A stretch of DNA of 64,000 nt from the NCBI GenBank assembly GCA_030148725.1, contig JASBSU010000041.1, forward strand, positions 62,001 to 126,000. The letters run 5' to 3'. Below the pieces are notes generated by a model. That model did not search any database, was not told the DNA's origin, and saw only the letters and a program-made list of their open reading frames with translations. The stretch's first letter is position 1. Every line of letters begins with the position of its first letter. This DNA is from Hyphomicrobium sp. GTDB taxonomy: Bacteria; Pseudomonadota; Alphaproteobacteria; Rhizobiales; Hyphomicrobiaceae. The position numbers and the translations under genes were made by a program. Below are positions 26,059 through 35,088 of the stretch, one piece after another.

Positions 26059-27732
26059 TCAGCCTTCGTCGGGGTGCAGGGCGTCGTGCAGGGCAACCGC
26101 CAGTTCAGCGCGCTTATAGGGCTTACGCAGGATGGGGTTGCCGCCGTAAGTGGCCGGGTCGTGCTGCGCCTCCTCGGCGGCATAGCCCGTGGTCAGCACC
26201 ACTTTCACCTGCGATGCGTGTGAGCCGATCCAGCGCGCCAGATCGTAGCCTGAGACGCCACCTGCCATGACGATGTCGCTCAGGACGACGTCGACATGCT
26301 CGCCGCTTTCTAGAATCTTGATCGCAGCGGCGCCGCTTTCGGCTTCGAGGGCAACATAGCCAAGGCCTTCGACGCGCTGCAGTGTCAGCTCGCGGACATC
26401 GGCGTTGTCTTCGACGACCAGCACGACCTCGTTCTCCTCTGACATGAGGATCGTCTCGGGATTCTGGCTCGGATTGACGAGCGCGTCGTCTTCGGCACGC
26501 GGCAAGTATAATGAGACGGTCGTGCCGCCGCCGACAGCGCTCTTGATCGTGGCGTGTCCGCCTGATTGCTCGGCAAACCCGTAGACGGTGCTGAGGCCGA
26601 GCCCGGTGCCGCGACCTGTGTCCTTGGTCGTGAAGAAAGGTTCGAAGGCACGCTCCAGGACTTCCGGCGTCATGCCGTGCCCCGTATCGGAGACTGACAG
26701 CAGCACGAATTCACGTCCACCGCCGTCGAACGGCAGCATCTCGCCCGATACGTTGCGTGTCTCGACGAGCAGCGCACCGCCGTGGGGCATTGCATCGCGG
26801 GCGTTGATCGCGAGGTTGAGAATGGCGTTCTCGACCTCACTGGCGTCGACTTTGGTCTTCCAGAGTTTGCCGGCGAGCATGGCCGTCAGTGTGATCGGTT
26901 CGCCGATGGAGCGCTTCAGGATTTCCATGAGGCTGAGGATCAGCTCATTGAGATCCAGCACCTGCGGCGTAAGGCGGCGCCGGCGTGCGAACGTCAGGAG
27001 GCGTTTGGTCAGGGCGGCTCCCATATCGGCGGCGTTGGACGCGCGCTTCAGGAGCGTCTGCGACAGCTGCTCGTCCTTTGCGTCGCTGAGCAGTTCGAGG
27101 TTTCCGGTGATGATGGTGAGCAGGTTGTTGAAGTCGTGCGCCACACCGCCCGTCAGCTGGCCGAATGCTTCCATGCGCTGGGCCTGGATCAATGCGGCCT
27201 GCGCCTCCTCGCGGCGCCCGATTTCGGCCTGCAGCTCGCGAGTTCGCTCGGCGACGCGCGCTTCCAGATCGGAATTCGCCTTCGCGAGCTCTGCCTGGGC
27301 GCGCTTTCGCTCCGTCACGTCGCGTACGACGACCATGAAGACGGGGCGGCCGTTGATGTATTGCTTGGCTATGGATGCTTCGGCGGGAAATTCGCTGCCG
27401 TCCTTGCGCCGCGCGAAAATCTCCTGGCGCTCGCCCATTCGGCGGGCCGCAATGGGCGATCGGGCGAAGTCCGCGACATGCCCGTGATGCGCGCCACGGA
27501 AGCGTTCGGGGATCAAGATGTCCATCGGTTGCCCGATGATCTCGTCCTTGGTGTAGCCGAACATCGCCGCTGCGCCATCGTTGAACAGCATGACCCGCAT
27601 CTCATCATTGAGAGAAATGATGGCGTCGGCGGCGATGGCGAGGATGGTCGAGATCTGCGATTCGGCGAGCTTCAGCTCGGCCTCGGCGTCACCGGCGGTT
27701 GGGGCTTTTTGGGGGGGCATGGGGCCATGCAT
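26059..27732 (-). CDS. PAS hybrid histidine kinase with C-terminal receiver
   Basis: 557 residues, no membrane helix. Order: N-terminal PAS (about 25-140), short coiled coil, HisKA with VAHDFNNLL, HATPase with N-box NAILNLAINARDAMPHGG and the DTGHGM and GRGTGLGLS loops, then a receiver (about 440-555) with VVEDN, phospho-Asp in VVLSDIVMAGG and Lys in LRKPYK. The VAHDFNNLL type is common in soluble alphaproteobacterial hybrid kinases. It faces the OmpR-type regulator gene. Stimulus unknown; the PAS may bind heme or flavin, but no ligand residues can be assigned from sequence alone. Confidence 0.9.
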   Translation of the reverse strand: MHGPMPPQKAPTAGDAEAELKLAESQISTILAIAADAIISLNDEMRVMLFNDGAAAMFGYTKDEIIGQPMDILIPERFRGAHHGHVADFARSPIAARRMGERQEIFARRKDGSEFPAEASIAKQYINGRPVFMVVVRDVTERKRAQAELAKANSDLEARVAERTRELQAEIGRREEAQAALIQAQRMEAFGQLTGGVAHDFNNLLTIITGNLELLSDAKDEQLSQTLLKRASNAADMGAALTKRLLTFARRRRLTPQVLDLNELILSLMEILKRSIGEPITLTAMLAGKLWKTKVDASEVENAILNLAINARDAMPHGGALLVETRNVSGEMLPFDGGGREFVLLSVSDTGHGMTPEVLERAFEPFFTTKDTGRGTGLGLSTVYGFAEQSGGHATIKSAVGGGTTVSLYLPRAEDDALVNPSQNPETILMSEENEVVLVVEDNADVRELTLQRVEGLGYVALEAESGAAAIKILESGEHVDVVLSDIVMAGGVSGYDLARWIGSHASQVKVVLTTGYAAEEAQHDPATYGGNPILRKPYKRAELAVALHDALHPDEG

Positions 27733-27835
27733 CAGACTTCGGGAACAGTCTGATTGAATGCTATCAGGCCACTGGGATCAAGGGGCGGCCGGCCGTTGGG
27801 GGCGATCGGGCCCGGTATCGGCCAATCCCTATCGG

Positions 27836-28762
27836 TTAAGGGAGGGTTTGAAGCGATTTACGGACGACCGATTCCTTCAAGGCGGGCGAGCACAGCTCGA
27901 TGAAGCGGTAGACGTAACCGCGGAGATAGCGGCCGCGCCTGACGCCGAGGCTCGAGGTGCTGCTTTCGAACAGTCGGGCGCTGTTGAGCTTGCGCAGCTT
28001 CAGGTCCCGCTCGGGATCGAATGCGATGGCAGCCATGATGCCGACCCCGAGGCCGAGCTCTACGTACGACTTGATGACGTCGGCATCCAACGCAGAGATC
28101 GCGATATCGGGAACGATGCCACGACGGGCAAACGCGTCGTCGATGCGCGTGCGTCCGGTCAGGCCCTCGTCATAGGTGATGATCGGAAACTCAGAGACGT
28201 CTTCCAGAGTCAGGTTCTTCTTCAGCTCCAGGGGGTGACCGGCGGGAACGATGATCGCGTGCTCCCAGGTGTAGTATGGAAACGTTGCAAGGCTGGTGGA
28301 ATGCTCCATCGAGTCGGTCGCGATGCCGATGTCGGTGTCGCCTTCGAGCAGGATCGGTGCGATCTCGCGCGGGCTTGCCTGGTTGAGGGAAAGTCGCACG
28401 TTCGGGAACGCCTGCTTGAAGCTGGCGATGATCGGCGGCAGCGTGTAGCGCGCCTGGGTGTGCGTCGTGACGATGCGCAGCGTTCCCTCGTTGCCGGCTG
28501 AAAGCCGCCCGCCGATCTCGGAGAGGTTCTGCGCATCGATGAGCATGCGCTCGACGATTTCGATGGCTTCCTTGCCGGCGTCCGTAAGGCCGAGCAGCCG
28601 CTTGCCGCGCCTCACGAACAGCTCGACGCCAAGCTCGTCCTCGAAATCCTTGACGTGCTTGCTGACGCCGGATTGCGACGTCAGAAGCGCGTTTGCAACC
28701 TCGGTCAGATTGAAGTTGCAGCGCGCCGTCTCGCGAATAATCCGAAGCTGCTGGAAGTTCAT
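27836..28762 (-). CDS. CysB-like LysR-family transcription regulator
   Basis: 308 residues. N-terminal HTH (NFNLTEVANALLTSQSGVSKHV) of the CysB type, with substrate-binding domain beginning near residue 92 (GTLRIVTTHTQARY), the classic CysB/Cbl motif for sulfate or acetylserine sensing. CysB regulators activate sulfur assimilation genes. No cysteine-synthesis genes flank it, so the targets lie elsewhere. An AT-rich inverted element near 28863-28885 lies about 100 bp upstream and could be its own operator, but this is weak. Confidence 0.85.
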   Translation of the reverse strand: MNFQQLRIIRETARCNFNLTEVANALLTSQSGVSKHVKDFEDELGVELFVRRGKRLLGLTDAGKEAIEIVERMLIDAQNLSEIGGRLSAGNEGTLRIVTTHTQARYTLPPIIASFKQAFPNVRLSLNQASPREIAPILLEGDTDIGIATDSMEHSTSLATFPYYTWEHAIIVPAGHPLELKKNLTLEDVSEFPIITYDEGLTGRTRIDDAFARRGIVPDIAISALDADVIKSYVELGLGVGIMAAIAFDPERDLKLRKLNSARLFESSTSSLGVRRGRYLRGYVYRFIELCSPALKESVVRKSLQTLP

Positions 28763-28918
28763 GCCTGCCCCGCAATGGCTGGCACCGGCGATGATCGCCG
28801 CGCATCCGTGGCCCCACTCATGCGCTGTGCCAGGGGACCGTAGAGCGTTGCTGCAGGCGTTTGAATAACGATATTCGTATTAGCTTATGCGTTTTTCTGA
28901 TGATGCGTCGATCGTCGT

Positions 28919-30295
28919 TCACACGACCTGTTCGCTCGCTTCGCTCATCGTCAGAGAGTGTCGCAGAATTTCCAGCGCCTTGATGAGGGTCTGCCGATTG
29001 GGTGCCGCTCCAAGTGCGATGCGAATGCTCTCGGGTGCGCGCTCGCCGGTGCTGAACGCATCGGCTGTCACGACACCGAGGCCGCGTTTTTGCAGATGCG
29101 CAGCGAATTCCACGCTGGACCATTGCTCCGGCAATTTCATCCAGATGTGATGTCCGTGCGGATGCGCTGCATACTCGGTTCCGGCCAGCTCCGTCGCAGC
29201 AATGCTCTGGCGCGCAGCGGCTTCGGCGGCGACAGCTTTGATGATCGTGTCGGCGGTGCCCTCACGCAGCCAGCGCGTTACGACTGCGAGCGACAACGGG
29301 ACTGACATCTGCAGCGTCGCGCGCAGAGTCTTCGTCAGCTGACGCGCCGCGCTTTCCGTCGGCGTGACGACAAAAGAGATGCGCAAGCCGGGGGTGACGC
29401 TTTTGGAAAGGCTGGCGGCGAGGATGGAGCAAGTTGGTATCAACGTGGCGATCGGCGTGATCCCGGTCGTCAGCAAGGCATAGGGATCGTCCTCGATGAG
29501 CGTCAGGCCGTGCCGTTCGATGGTGCTCGCGAGTTCCTCCCGGCGGCGCTGCGGGATCGTTGCCGTGGTCGGATTGTGCATGGTGGGCATCAGGTAGATG
29601 AGGCGCACCTTCGGATGCTTGCGACAGGCGCGTTCGAGAGCGTCGGGCAGGATGCCTTCCGCATCCATCTCGATGCCGATTAGCTTCACGCCGATGGCGG
29701 CGGCTGCCGCCTTGAGACCGGGATAGGTCAAACTCTCGGTGAAGACCGTCGATCCCGGCGATGCGTGGATGAGCAGCAGTGCGAACAGGGCAGATTGCGT
29801 GCCGGGCGCTATCACGACGCGTTCGGGCGCGACGTCCGGAACGAGGCGACGGAGCCACTCGGCTGCCGCCGCGCGCTCGCTGCGTGTGCCGCCTGGCTGC
29901 TGGTAGTTCAAATAGGATTCGAGCCGTCCGTCGGTGCGCAGCTCGCCAAAAGCTTTGGCGAGGCGCGCAGAAAGATCGGCGTCTGCAGGCTGGGGCGGAA
30001 TGTTCATCGACAGATCGATGCCGGGCGCCAGCGCGGCCCTACCACTTCCGGCGCTGCCGGCTTTCACGAACGTGCCACGGCCAACGCGGGCTTCGGTTAG
30101 CCCCTGCCGCTGTGCTTCGGAATAGGCGCGCGTAACGGTCGTCAGATCGATGCCGAGGGCGGCGGCGAGCGTGCGGTGGGTCGGCAGCGTCTGGCCACGG
30201 TGAAGCCGGCCGGCGGCGATATCGTCGGCCAGCGCGGCGACGATGCGCAGGTAAAGCGGACCGGTTCGGTCCGTTATTGTAGGCATCCAATCCAT
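28919..30295 (-). CDS. MocR-type (GntR-aminotransferase) transcription regulator
   Basis: 458 residues: GntR winged HTH (10-75; LPTHRTLAAALGIDLTTVTRAY) and a fold-type I aminotransferase domain (about 115-450). The PLP Lys is in the ASLSKSVTPGLR segment. MocR proteins bind PLP and often a substrate amine, and act on divergent genes. Here the start codon overlaps one copy of a direct repeat, suggesting autoregulation. ATG 30295 was chosen over a long upstream extension; a second ATG lies three codons in. The divergent partners are DUF983 and an EamA transporter. Confidence 0.9.
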   Translation of the reverse strand: MDWMPTITDRTGPLYLRIVAALADDIAAGRLHRGQTLPTHRTLAAALGIDLTTVTRAYSEAQRQGLTEARVGRGTFVKAGSAGSGRAALAPGIDLSMNIPPQPADADLSARLAKAFGELRTDGRLESYLNYQQPGGTRSERAAAAEWLRRLVPDVAPERVVIAPGTQSALFALLLIHASPGSTVFTESLTYPGLKAAAAAIGVKLIGIEMDAEGILPDALERACRKHPKVRLIYLMPTMHNPTTATIPQRRREELASTIERHGLTLIEDDPYALLTTGITPIATLIPTCSILAASLSKSVTPGLRISFVVTPTESAARQLTKTLRATLQMSVPLSLAVVTRWLREGTADTIIKAVAAEAAARQSIAATELAGTEYAAHPHGHHIWMKLPEQWSSVEFAAHLQKRGLGVVTADAFSTGERAPESIRIALGAAPNRQTLIKALEILRHSLTMSEASEQVV

Positions 30296-30333
30296 ACAAG
30301 CGTGGTCACATGGCGCGTTGTCGATCCATACAA
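30290..30333. promoter_or_regulatory. Direct repeat ATCCATACAA x2, likely MocR operator
   Basis: ATCCATACAA occurs at 30290-30299 and again at 30324-30333, identical and 34 bp apart start to start (about three helical turns). The pair lies between the divergent MocR and DUF983 genes and overlaps the MocR start codon. Direct repeats at helical spacing are the usual MocR site layout. Confidence 0.75.
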
Positions 30334-30380
30334 TGTACCCTAGCTTGATGGTCATGCCGGACCAACCAGAAAATGGGTGC

Positions 30381-30800
30381 ATGGGGATGAACGACGCTTT
30401 CGAGCCAACGCTGGCCACGGCCGCTCTGCGCGGCGCGGCTTGCCGCTGTCCGGCGTGCGGGGAAGGTCCGCTGTTTCGCAAGTTCCTCAAGGTGAAGGAT
30501 CGTTGCGACGCGTGCGGCGAGGCGCTTCATCATCATCGTGCCGACGACATGCCGGCCTACATCGTGATGTCGATCGTCGGGCATATCGTGATCGGCTTGT
30601 TGCTTTGGGTTGAGACATCGTTCGCGCCATCGCTGTGGATTCACATCGCGATGTGGGTTCCCCTGACCATCGGTCTCAGTCTTGCGCTGCTGCCGCCTGT
30701 GAAGGGCAGCATCGTCGGCGTGCAATGGTCACTGCGTATGCATGGCTTCGGGGACCGTGCCGTGCGCGCGCCCGCGGAGAGGCTTCAGCGGGCGGCCTGA
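30381..30800 (+). CDS. DUF983 membrane protein
   Basis: About 139 residues. N-terminal zinc-ribbon pair CPACGEGPLF and CDACGEALHHH followed by two membrane helices (AYIVMSIVGHIVIGLLLWVE and LWIHIAMWVPLTIGLSLALL), the DUF983 layout. Start ambiguous: ATG 30381, 30387 or 30354 are all in frame. It is transcribed divergently from the MocR gene and 28 bp ahead of the EamA transporter, so both are likely MocR targets. Function of the family unknown. Confidence 0.82.
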   Translation: MGMNDAFEPTLATAALRGAACRCPACGEGPLFRKFLKVKDRCDACGEALHHHRADDMPAYIVMSIVGHIVIGLLLWVETSFAPSLWIHIAMWVPLTIGLSLALLPPVKGSIVGVQWSLRMHGFGDRAVRAPAERLQRAA

Positions 30801-30828
30801 ACCGTCCTAGCCAGGTTTTGTTGCGATC

Positions 30829-31746
30829 ATGGTGCCGCCCACGGCCAGCTTGAAGTTGCGGCATATCTTGCTGGCCGTCGCCGTCATGGCGGTGTGGGGA
30901 TCGAACTTCGTCGTGATCCACGTCGGGCTCGAGAAGATTCCGCCGCTGACGTTTGCGGCGTTGAGATTTATTGCCGCGTTCTTTCCAGCAATGCTGCTGA
31001 TCAAGCGTCCGTCTGTCCCGTGGCGCAACCTTGCCGCTTATGGACTGCTGATCGGCGGAGGCCAGTTCGGCCTGCTGTTCATTGCGATGAACGGGAGCAT
31101 TACGCCGGCGCTCGCCTCGCTCGTCGTGCAGATGCAGGTGTTCTTCACGATCGGTCTTGCATCTGTGCTCAGCGGTGAGCGCGTGCAGCCGTTTCAGTGG
31201 CTGGCGCTGGCGATTGCCGTCGCCGGACTGGCGCTCGTGATTTTCCACACCGACATGACGACGACGCCGCTCGGCCTCGGGCTGGTGCTCGCTGCTGCGT
31301 TGTGCTGGGCCGGCGGCAACATGGTCATTCGCGCGACGCCCAACGTCGACATGCTCGGCTATGTCGTCTGGGCGAGCCCGTTCTCCATCGCGCCTCTCGT
31401 CCTGGCGGCGCTTATGTTCGAGGGCGCGCCTGCAATGGTTGCCGGCGTTATGCATGCCGACGCGGTGACATGGGCGGCTGTCGTCTGGCAGGCGGTTGGC
31501 AACACGCTGTTTGGCTACGCCGTCTGGGGCTGGCTGCTCGGGCGATATCCGGTCGCGAGCATCGCGCCGATGTCGCTGCTCGTGCCGGTGTTCGGTATCG
31601 CCGCGTCGGCGCTCATGCTCGGTGAACCGTTGCATGCATGGAAGATAGAGGCGATGGCGCTGGTGATGCTCGGGCTGGTCATCAACGTGATGTGGCCGCG
31701 GATCAGAACTGTCATCAAGATGCGGGCAGCGCAAAAGAGCGCTTAG
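30829..31746 (+). CDS. EamA/DMT-family transporter
   Basis: 305 residues with ten hydrophobic helices arranged as two five-helix EamA repeats (starts LLAVAVMAVWGSNFVVI and LGLVLAAALCWAGGNMVI). Members export amino acids or other small metabolites at the inner membrane. It follows DUF983 closely and is probably in the MocR-controlled unit. MocR plus EamA pairs usually relate to amino-acid or amine metabolites; the substrate is unknown here. Confidence 0.9.
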   Translation: MVPPTASLKLRHILLAVAVMAVWGSNFVVIHVGLEKIPPLTFAALRFIAAFFPAMLLIKRPSVPWRNLAAYGLLIGGGQFGLLFIAMNGSITPALASLVVQMQVFFTIGLASVLSGERVQPFQWLALAIAVAGLALVIFHTDMTTTPLGLGLVLAAALCWAGGNMVIRATPNVDMLGYVVWASPFSIAPLVLAALMFEGAPAMVAGVMHADAVTWAAVVWQAVGNTLFGYAVWGWLLGRYPVASIAPMSLLVPVFGIAASALMLGEPLHAWKIEAMALVMLGLVINVMWPRIRTVIKMRAAQKSA

Positions 31747-31774
31747 CGCGACGGCAAGGCGCTGCGTGCTGCCG

Positions 31775-33607
31775 TCAGGGCTGACTGGCAGCAGGCGTTG
31801 CGGTTGCTGCGTCGCTGCTGCGCCAACGGACCACGAATTCGAGCGGCATCGCGATCGTCCAGCTGACGCCATCGGGATCGAAGCGGTAGTCGACCTTGGC
31901 ACTCAATGCTTGGCCCACGACGCGTTCGATCACCACGTGCCCAAACCCTTTAACGGACGGCGGCGATACGCGTGGCCCGTTGTGCTCCTTCCAGTGAAGA
32001 ACGAGGCGTTGCTGTCCTTCTGCGTCGGTTTCGAAGCTCCACTCGACGCGTAGGCGTCCGGCGGATGTGGACAGGGCGCCGTACTTAGCGGCGTTGGTCG
32101 CGAGTTCATGCAACGCGAGGCCGAGGTTCTGAGCTGCCGTGGCGTTCACAAACACCGGCAAACCCTTGCACTCGACTGCGTCCGCTGCATTGCCCGTGAA
32201 AGGCTGGAGAACGGCGCGCACCAGCTCTTCCAGCGAAGCGCCGGTCCAATCTTCGGCAACGAGCAGGTCGTGAGACGCCGAGAGACTCTGCAGGCGTTGG
32301 ATGAGCTGCGACTGCAAGACCGCAACGTCCGTCGATTTGCGTGCGGTCTGGCGCACCATGGCGACGATGACGGCGAGCAGGTTCTTCGTGCGGTGCGATA
32401 GTTCACGCATCACCATCCGCAGGTGCTTTTCGACGCGCTTGCGCTCCGTGATGTCGCGGAATACCGCTGAGAAGCCGAAGATGCGTCCATCGGGGCGCCG
32501 CATGGGCGCGACGTTTATGTTCACGTCATGCAGGCTGCCGTCCTTGCGACGGCGGACGGTATCGCGCAGCACGTGCTCGCCATGTCGCAGATGGCGATAC
32601 TTCTCTTCGAATTCCTGTTCGGCGCCTTCGGGGAAGAGAAGCCGTTCGGATTTGCCGATCACCTCATCGGCGGTGTAGCCGAACATGCGCTCGGCGCCGG
32701 GATTCCATGACTGGATGATCCCGTCGCTGGACATGGAGATGATCGCGTCGGCAGACGTTGCGACGATGGTCGCCAGCTGAGCGTTCTTCTCAGCTTCCTC
32801 GAGGTGCTCGGTGATGTCGGTATTGGTGCCGAACCAACGGATGACCTTGCCGGTGTCGTCGCGAATGGGCATGGCTCGCGACAGGAACCAGCGATAGACG
32901 CCGTCACGGCCTTTGAGCGGGAAGGTATCTTCCCACACTTCGCCGGTAGTCAGGCAGCGGTTGATTTTCTCCATCGTCCGGTCGACGTGCTCGGGGTGCT
33001 GGCGGAGTGGCCAGCCCCACTCTCGCGCTTCCTCAAACGGCAGACCCGTGAAGTCGAACCAGCGCTTGTTGTACCAGTAGATGTGTCCAGCAGCGTCGGC
33101 CATCCAGGCAAAAGCTGCGATGTTATCGGCGAGCGTGCGGAAGCGAGACTCGCTCTCTCGTTGGGCGCGCTCCGCGAATACCCATGGGGTCGTATCGACC
33201 ACGATCGCAAGCACGCCGAGAACCTTGCCGCCGTCGCCGCGAATTGGGCTGTAGTCGAGGTTGGTCCAGACGTCCTCTGGGGTTCCTCGGCGGTTGAGGT
33301 TGAAGTGCTTGTCGCGAAAGGACAGAGCCTCCCCCGACATGCCCATTTCAAGAATGCGCTTGTTGAAATCGGCGGCTTCCGGCCAAGCCTCGATCACCGG
33401 CATTCCAAGGAGACCCGGATGACGCAATCCGGCGAACGCCGCGTACCCGTCGTTATAGATCATGGTACCTTCGGGTCCCCACAGCAGGACCATCGGCACC
33501 GGCGACGCCGTCATGAGATCGACCGCACACTTTAGGCACCCCGGCCAGCGGTCGATTGGGCCAACTGGCGTTTGGCTCCAGTCGAATTCCTCGATGCGTT
33601 TCTTCAT
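31775..33607 (-). CDS. Soluble PAS sensor kinase of the HWE family
   Basis: About 610 residues, no membrane helix. Three PAS-like domains (about 25-145, 150-275, 285-405; the last ends FRDITERKR) precede an HWE kinase core with RELSHRTKNLLAV, N-box HELATNAAKYGAL and HWKEHNGP. HWE/HisKA2 kinases are the class that phosphorylates PhyR, whose gene is 0.5 kb away. A perfect EcfG-type promoter sits with its -10 at 33646-33649, so transcription would begin near 33640. This favours ATG 33607 (MKKRIEEF) over ATG 33631 or the TTG at 33661. Confidence 0.88.
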   Translation of the reverse strand: MKKRIEEFDWSQTPVGPIDRWPGCLKCAVDLMTASPVPMVLLWGPEGTMIYNDGYAAFAGLRHPGLLGMPVIEAWPEAADFNKRILEMGMSGEALSFRDKHFNLNRRGTPEDVWTNLDYSPIRGDGGKVLGVLAIVVDTTPWVFAERAQRESESRFRTLADNIAAFAWMADAAGHIYWYNKRWFDFTGLPFEEAREWGWPLRQHPEHVDRTMEKINRCLTTGEVWEDTFPLKGRDGVYRWFLSRAMPIRDDTGKVIRWFGTNTDITEHLEEAEKNAQLATIVATSADAIISMSSDGIIQSWNPGAERMFGYTADEVIGKSERLLFPEGAEQEFEEKYRHLRHGEHVLRDTVRRRKDGSLHDVNINVAPMRRPDGRIFGFSAVFRDITERKRVEKHLRMVMRELSHRTKNLLAVIVAMVRQTARKSTDVAVLQSQLIQRLQSLSASHDLLVAEDWTGASLEELVRAVLQPFTGNAADAVECKGLPVFVNATAAQNLGLALHELATNAAKYGALSTSAGRLRVEWSFETDAEGQQRLVLHWKEHNGPRVSPPSVKGFGHVVIERVVGQALSAKVDYRFDPDGVSWTIAMPLEFVVRWRSSDAATATPAASQP

Positions 33608-33645
33608 ACCTGCGGTGGAACTGAGCGCCATGGAGTGTTCCGGGA

Positions 33646-33670
33646 AACGAAGACCGAACAAAAGAGTTCC
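33646..33670 (-). promoter_or_regulatory. EcfG-type promoter for the soluble HWE kinase gene
   Basis: On the minus strand GGAAC (33670-33666), 16 bases, CGTT (33649-33646). Exact match to GGAAC-N16-CGTT, about 39 bp before the preferred start. Confidence 0.85.
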
Positions 33671-33725
33671 ACGCGGCCCCGCAGAGTTGTGCTGAAGGTC
33701 GTGTGGTTTGCGCCAGAGATCGGGC

Positions 33726-33750
33726 GGAACTTAAGTACTCGCGGACGGTT
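33726..33750 (+). promoter_or_regulatory. EcfG-type promoter for the DUF1328 gene
   Basis: GGAAC (33726-33730) then 16 bases, then GGTT (33747-33750); only the C of CGTT differs. The DUF1328 start is 43 bp downstream. Confidence 0.75.
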
Positions 33751-33792
33751 GTTCACTTGGGCGAAGCCGGCCTGAGCACTCCGAGGATCTCC

Positions 33793-33966
33793 ATGGGCAA
33801 TCTAATCTACTGGGCGGTTATTTTTCTTATCATCGCTCTCGTCGCGGCATTTTTCGGTTTCGGCGGGGTGGCAGGCGTCGCCACAGAGGGCGCCCGTATA
33901 CTCTTCTGGGTTGCGATCGTGCTGGTCGTCATATCTTTTATCGCCGGCATGATGCGCCGGGGGTAG
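33793..33966 (+). CDS. DUF1328 small membrane protein
   Basis: 57 residues with two helices ([20 protein letters not shown] and [18 protein letters not shown]), the YtjA/DUF1328 layout with FGFGGVAG between them. Start at ATG 33793 after GAGGATC. Members are frequent general-stress genes in Hyphomicrobiales, which agrees with the EcfG-type promoter upstream. Function unknown. Confidence 0.88.
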   Translation: MGNLIYWAVIFLIIALVAAFFGFGGVAGVATEGARILFWVAIVLVVISFIAGMMRRG

Positions 33967-34045
33967 GATGCTCCATATAATATTCATTCGTATCAATGAC
34001 ATAACTGGCTTTTGGCGCAATTATTCAAAAGGCTTGCGCCAAGCC

Positions 34046-34070
34046 GGAACTTTTCTCGTTATTGAGCGTT
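34046..34070 (+). promoter_or_regulatory. EcfG-type promoter for phyR
   Basis: GGAAC (34046-34050), 16 bases, CGTT (34067-34070), exact consensus; phyR starts 48 bp downstream. This gives positive feedback on the stress response. Confidence 0.88.
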
Positions 34071-34117
34071 TGGCACCAACTGAGCATCATGTGTGGACGG
34101 CCTAAGAAGGGGAGACC

Positions 34118-34933
34118 ATGTCCATCTCGGAAATCATCGCGCCGCAACTTCCTTACCTTAGGAGGTTTGCGCGCGTTCTATCGGGCAGCCAGGACAGTGG
34201 CGACGCGTATGTGGTGGCGATGCTCGAGGCAATCGCTGCCGAACCTTCGATGTTCCCCATCGACTTGGAGCCGCGCGTTGCCACGTATCAGTCGTTCTTG
34301 GACGTCTGGAATTCGGTTCGTTTGAACCATCAGAAAATCGATGCGCCAGTATCGGAGCGGCTTGCCGCCGCCGACCGAAAGCTGGAGGCGATCACGCCGC
34401 GGGCCCGTCAGGCCTTCCTGCTCATGGCAGTCGAAGAGTTTTCGACTTCCGACACCGCGAAGGTGCTGAAGACCGACGAAGCCGAAGTAAAGGCGCTCGT
34501 CGATCAGGCGGCATCTGAAATCGCTGAGCAGGTCGCAACCAACGTGCTGATCATAGAGGACGAGCCAATGATTGCGCTCGACCTTGCTGACCTCGTCACT
34601 GGCCTCGGCCATGAAGTGTCAGAGACGGCGCGCACGCACACGGAAGCGGTTGCCGCCTTCAGGAAGCATCGGCCTGGTCTGGTTCTCGCCGATATCCAGC
34701 TCGCGGACGGCAGTTCGGGACTGGAAGCCGTCAACGAGATCCTGCAGTCGTTCGACGTTCCGGTTATTTTCATCACGGCATATCCAGAGCGCCTGCTCAC
34801 CGGAAGCCGCCCGGAGCCGACCTTCCTCGTCAACAAGCCTTTCCGCACCGAGACAGTCCAGGCCGTCATCAGCCAGGCACTGTTTTTCGACTACAAGGCG
34901 CGGCGGCAAGAGGCCAAGCTCGCTTCGGCCTGA
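34118..34933 (+). CDS. phyR: PhyR general stress response anti-anti-sigma regulator
   Basis: 271 residues: sigma-factor-like domain (1-~130, with a sigma2-like N-terminal part and a sigma4-like part around 90-130) fused to a receiver (142-260) with EDE acidic pocket, phospho-acceptor Asp192 (VLADIQLA) and Lys in VNKPF. When phosphorylated PhyR exposes the sigma-like part and takes NepR away from EcfG. Preceded by an EcfG promoter and GGGGAGA; convergent with ecfG. Length and architecture match PhyR exactly. Confidence 0.96.
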   Translation: MSISEIIAPQLPYLRRFARVLSGSQDSGDAYVVAMLEAIAAEPSMFPIDLEPRVATYQSFLDVWNSVRLNHQKIDAPVSERLAAADRKLEAITPRARQAFLLMAVEEFSTSDTAKVLKTDEAEVKALVDQAASEIAEQVATNVLIIEDEPMIALDLADLVTGLGHEVSETARTHTEAVAAFRKHRPGLVLADIQLADGSSGLEAVNEILQSFDVPVIFITAYPERLLTGSRPEPTFLVNKPFRTETVQAVISQALFFDYKARRQEAKLASA

Positions 34934-34956
34934 CGCGCACATATTTCTTCATGACA

Positions 34957-34988
34957 ATGGGCGGGTTCTCGAACCCGCCCATATTTTT
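34957..34988 (+). terminator. Rho-independent terminator after phyR
   Basis: A 12-bp perfect stem (ATGGGCGGGTTC with GAACCCGCCCAT) with a two-base gap at the tip is followed by ATTTTT. Located 24 bp after the phyR stop. Confidence 0.88.
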
Positions 34989-35088
34989 GCGTGTGCATTG
35001 GGCTCAAGTCGCGCACGCGTTGTCGCTCGTTGAAGCGATCCAACGCATCATTGGTGGCTGTGCAGAGTGGGCTTGATGGGAGGCTAGA

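Noticed and set aside
28863-28885. Inverted AT-rich element upstream of the CysB-like gene as LysR operator
   Set aside because: The palindrome (ACGATATTCGT region) is short and imperfect; not strong enough to list as a site.
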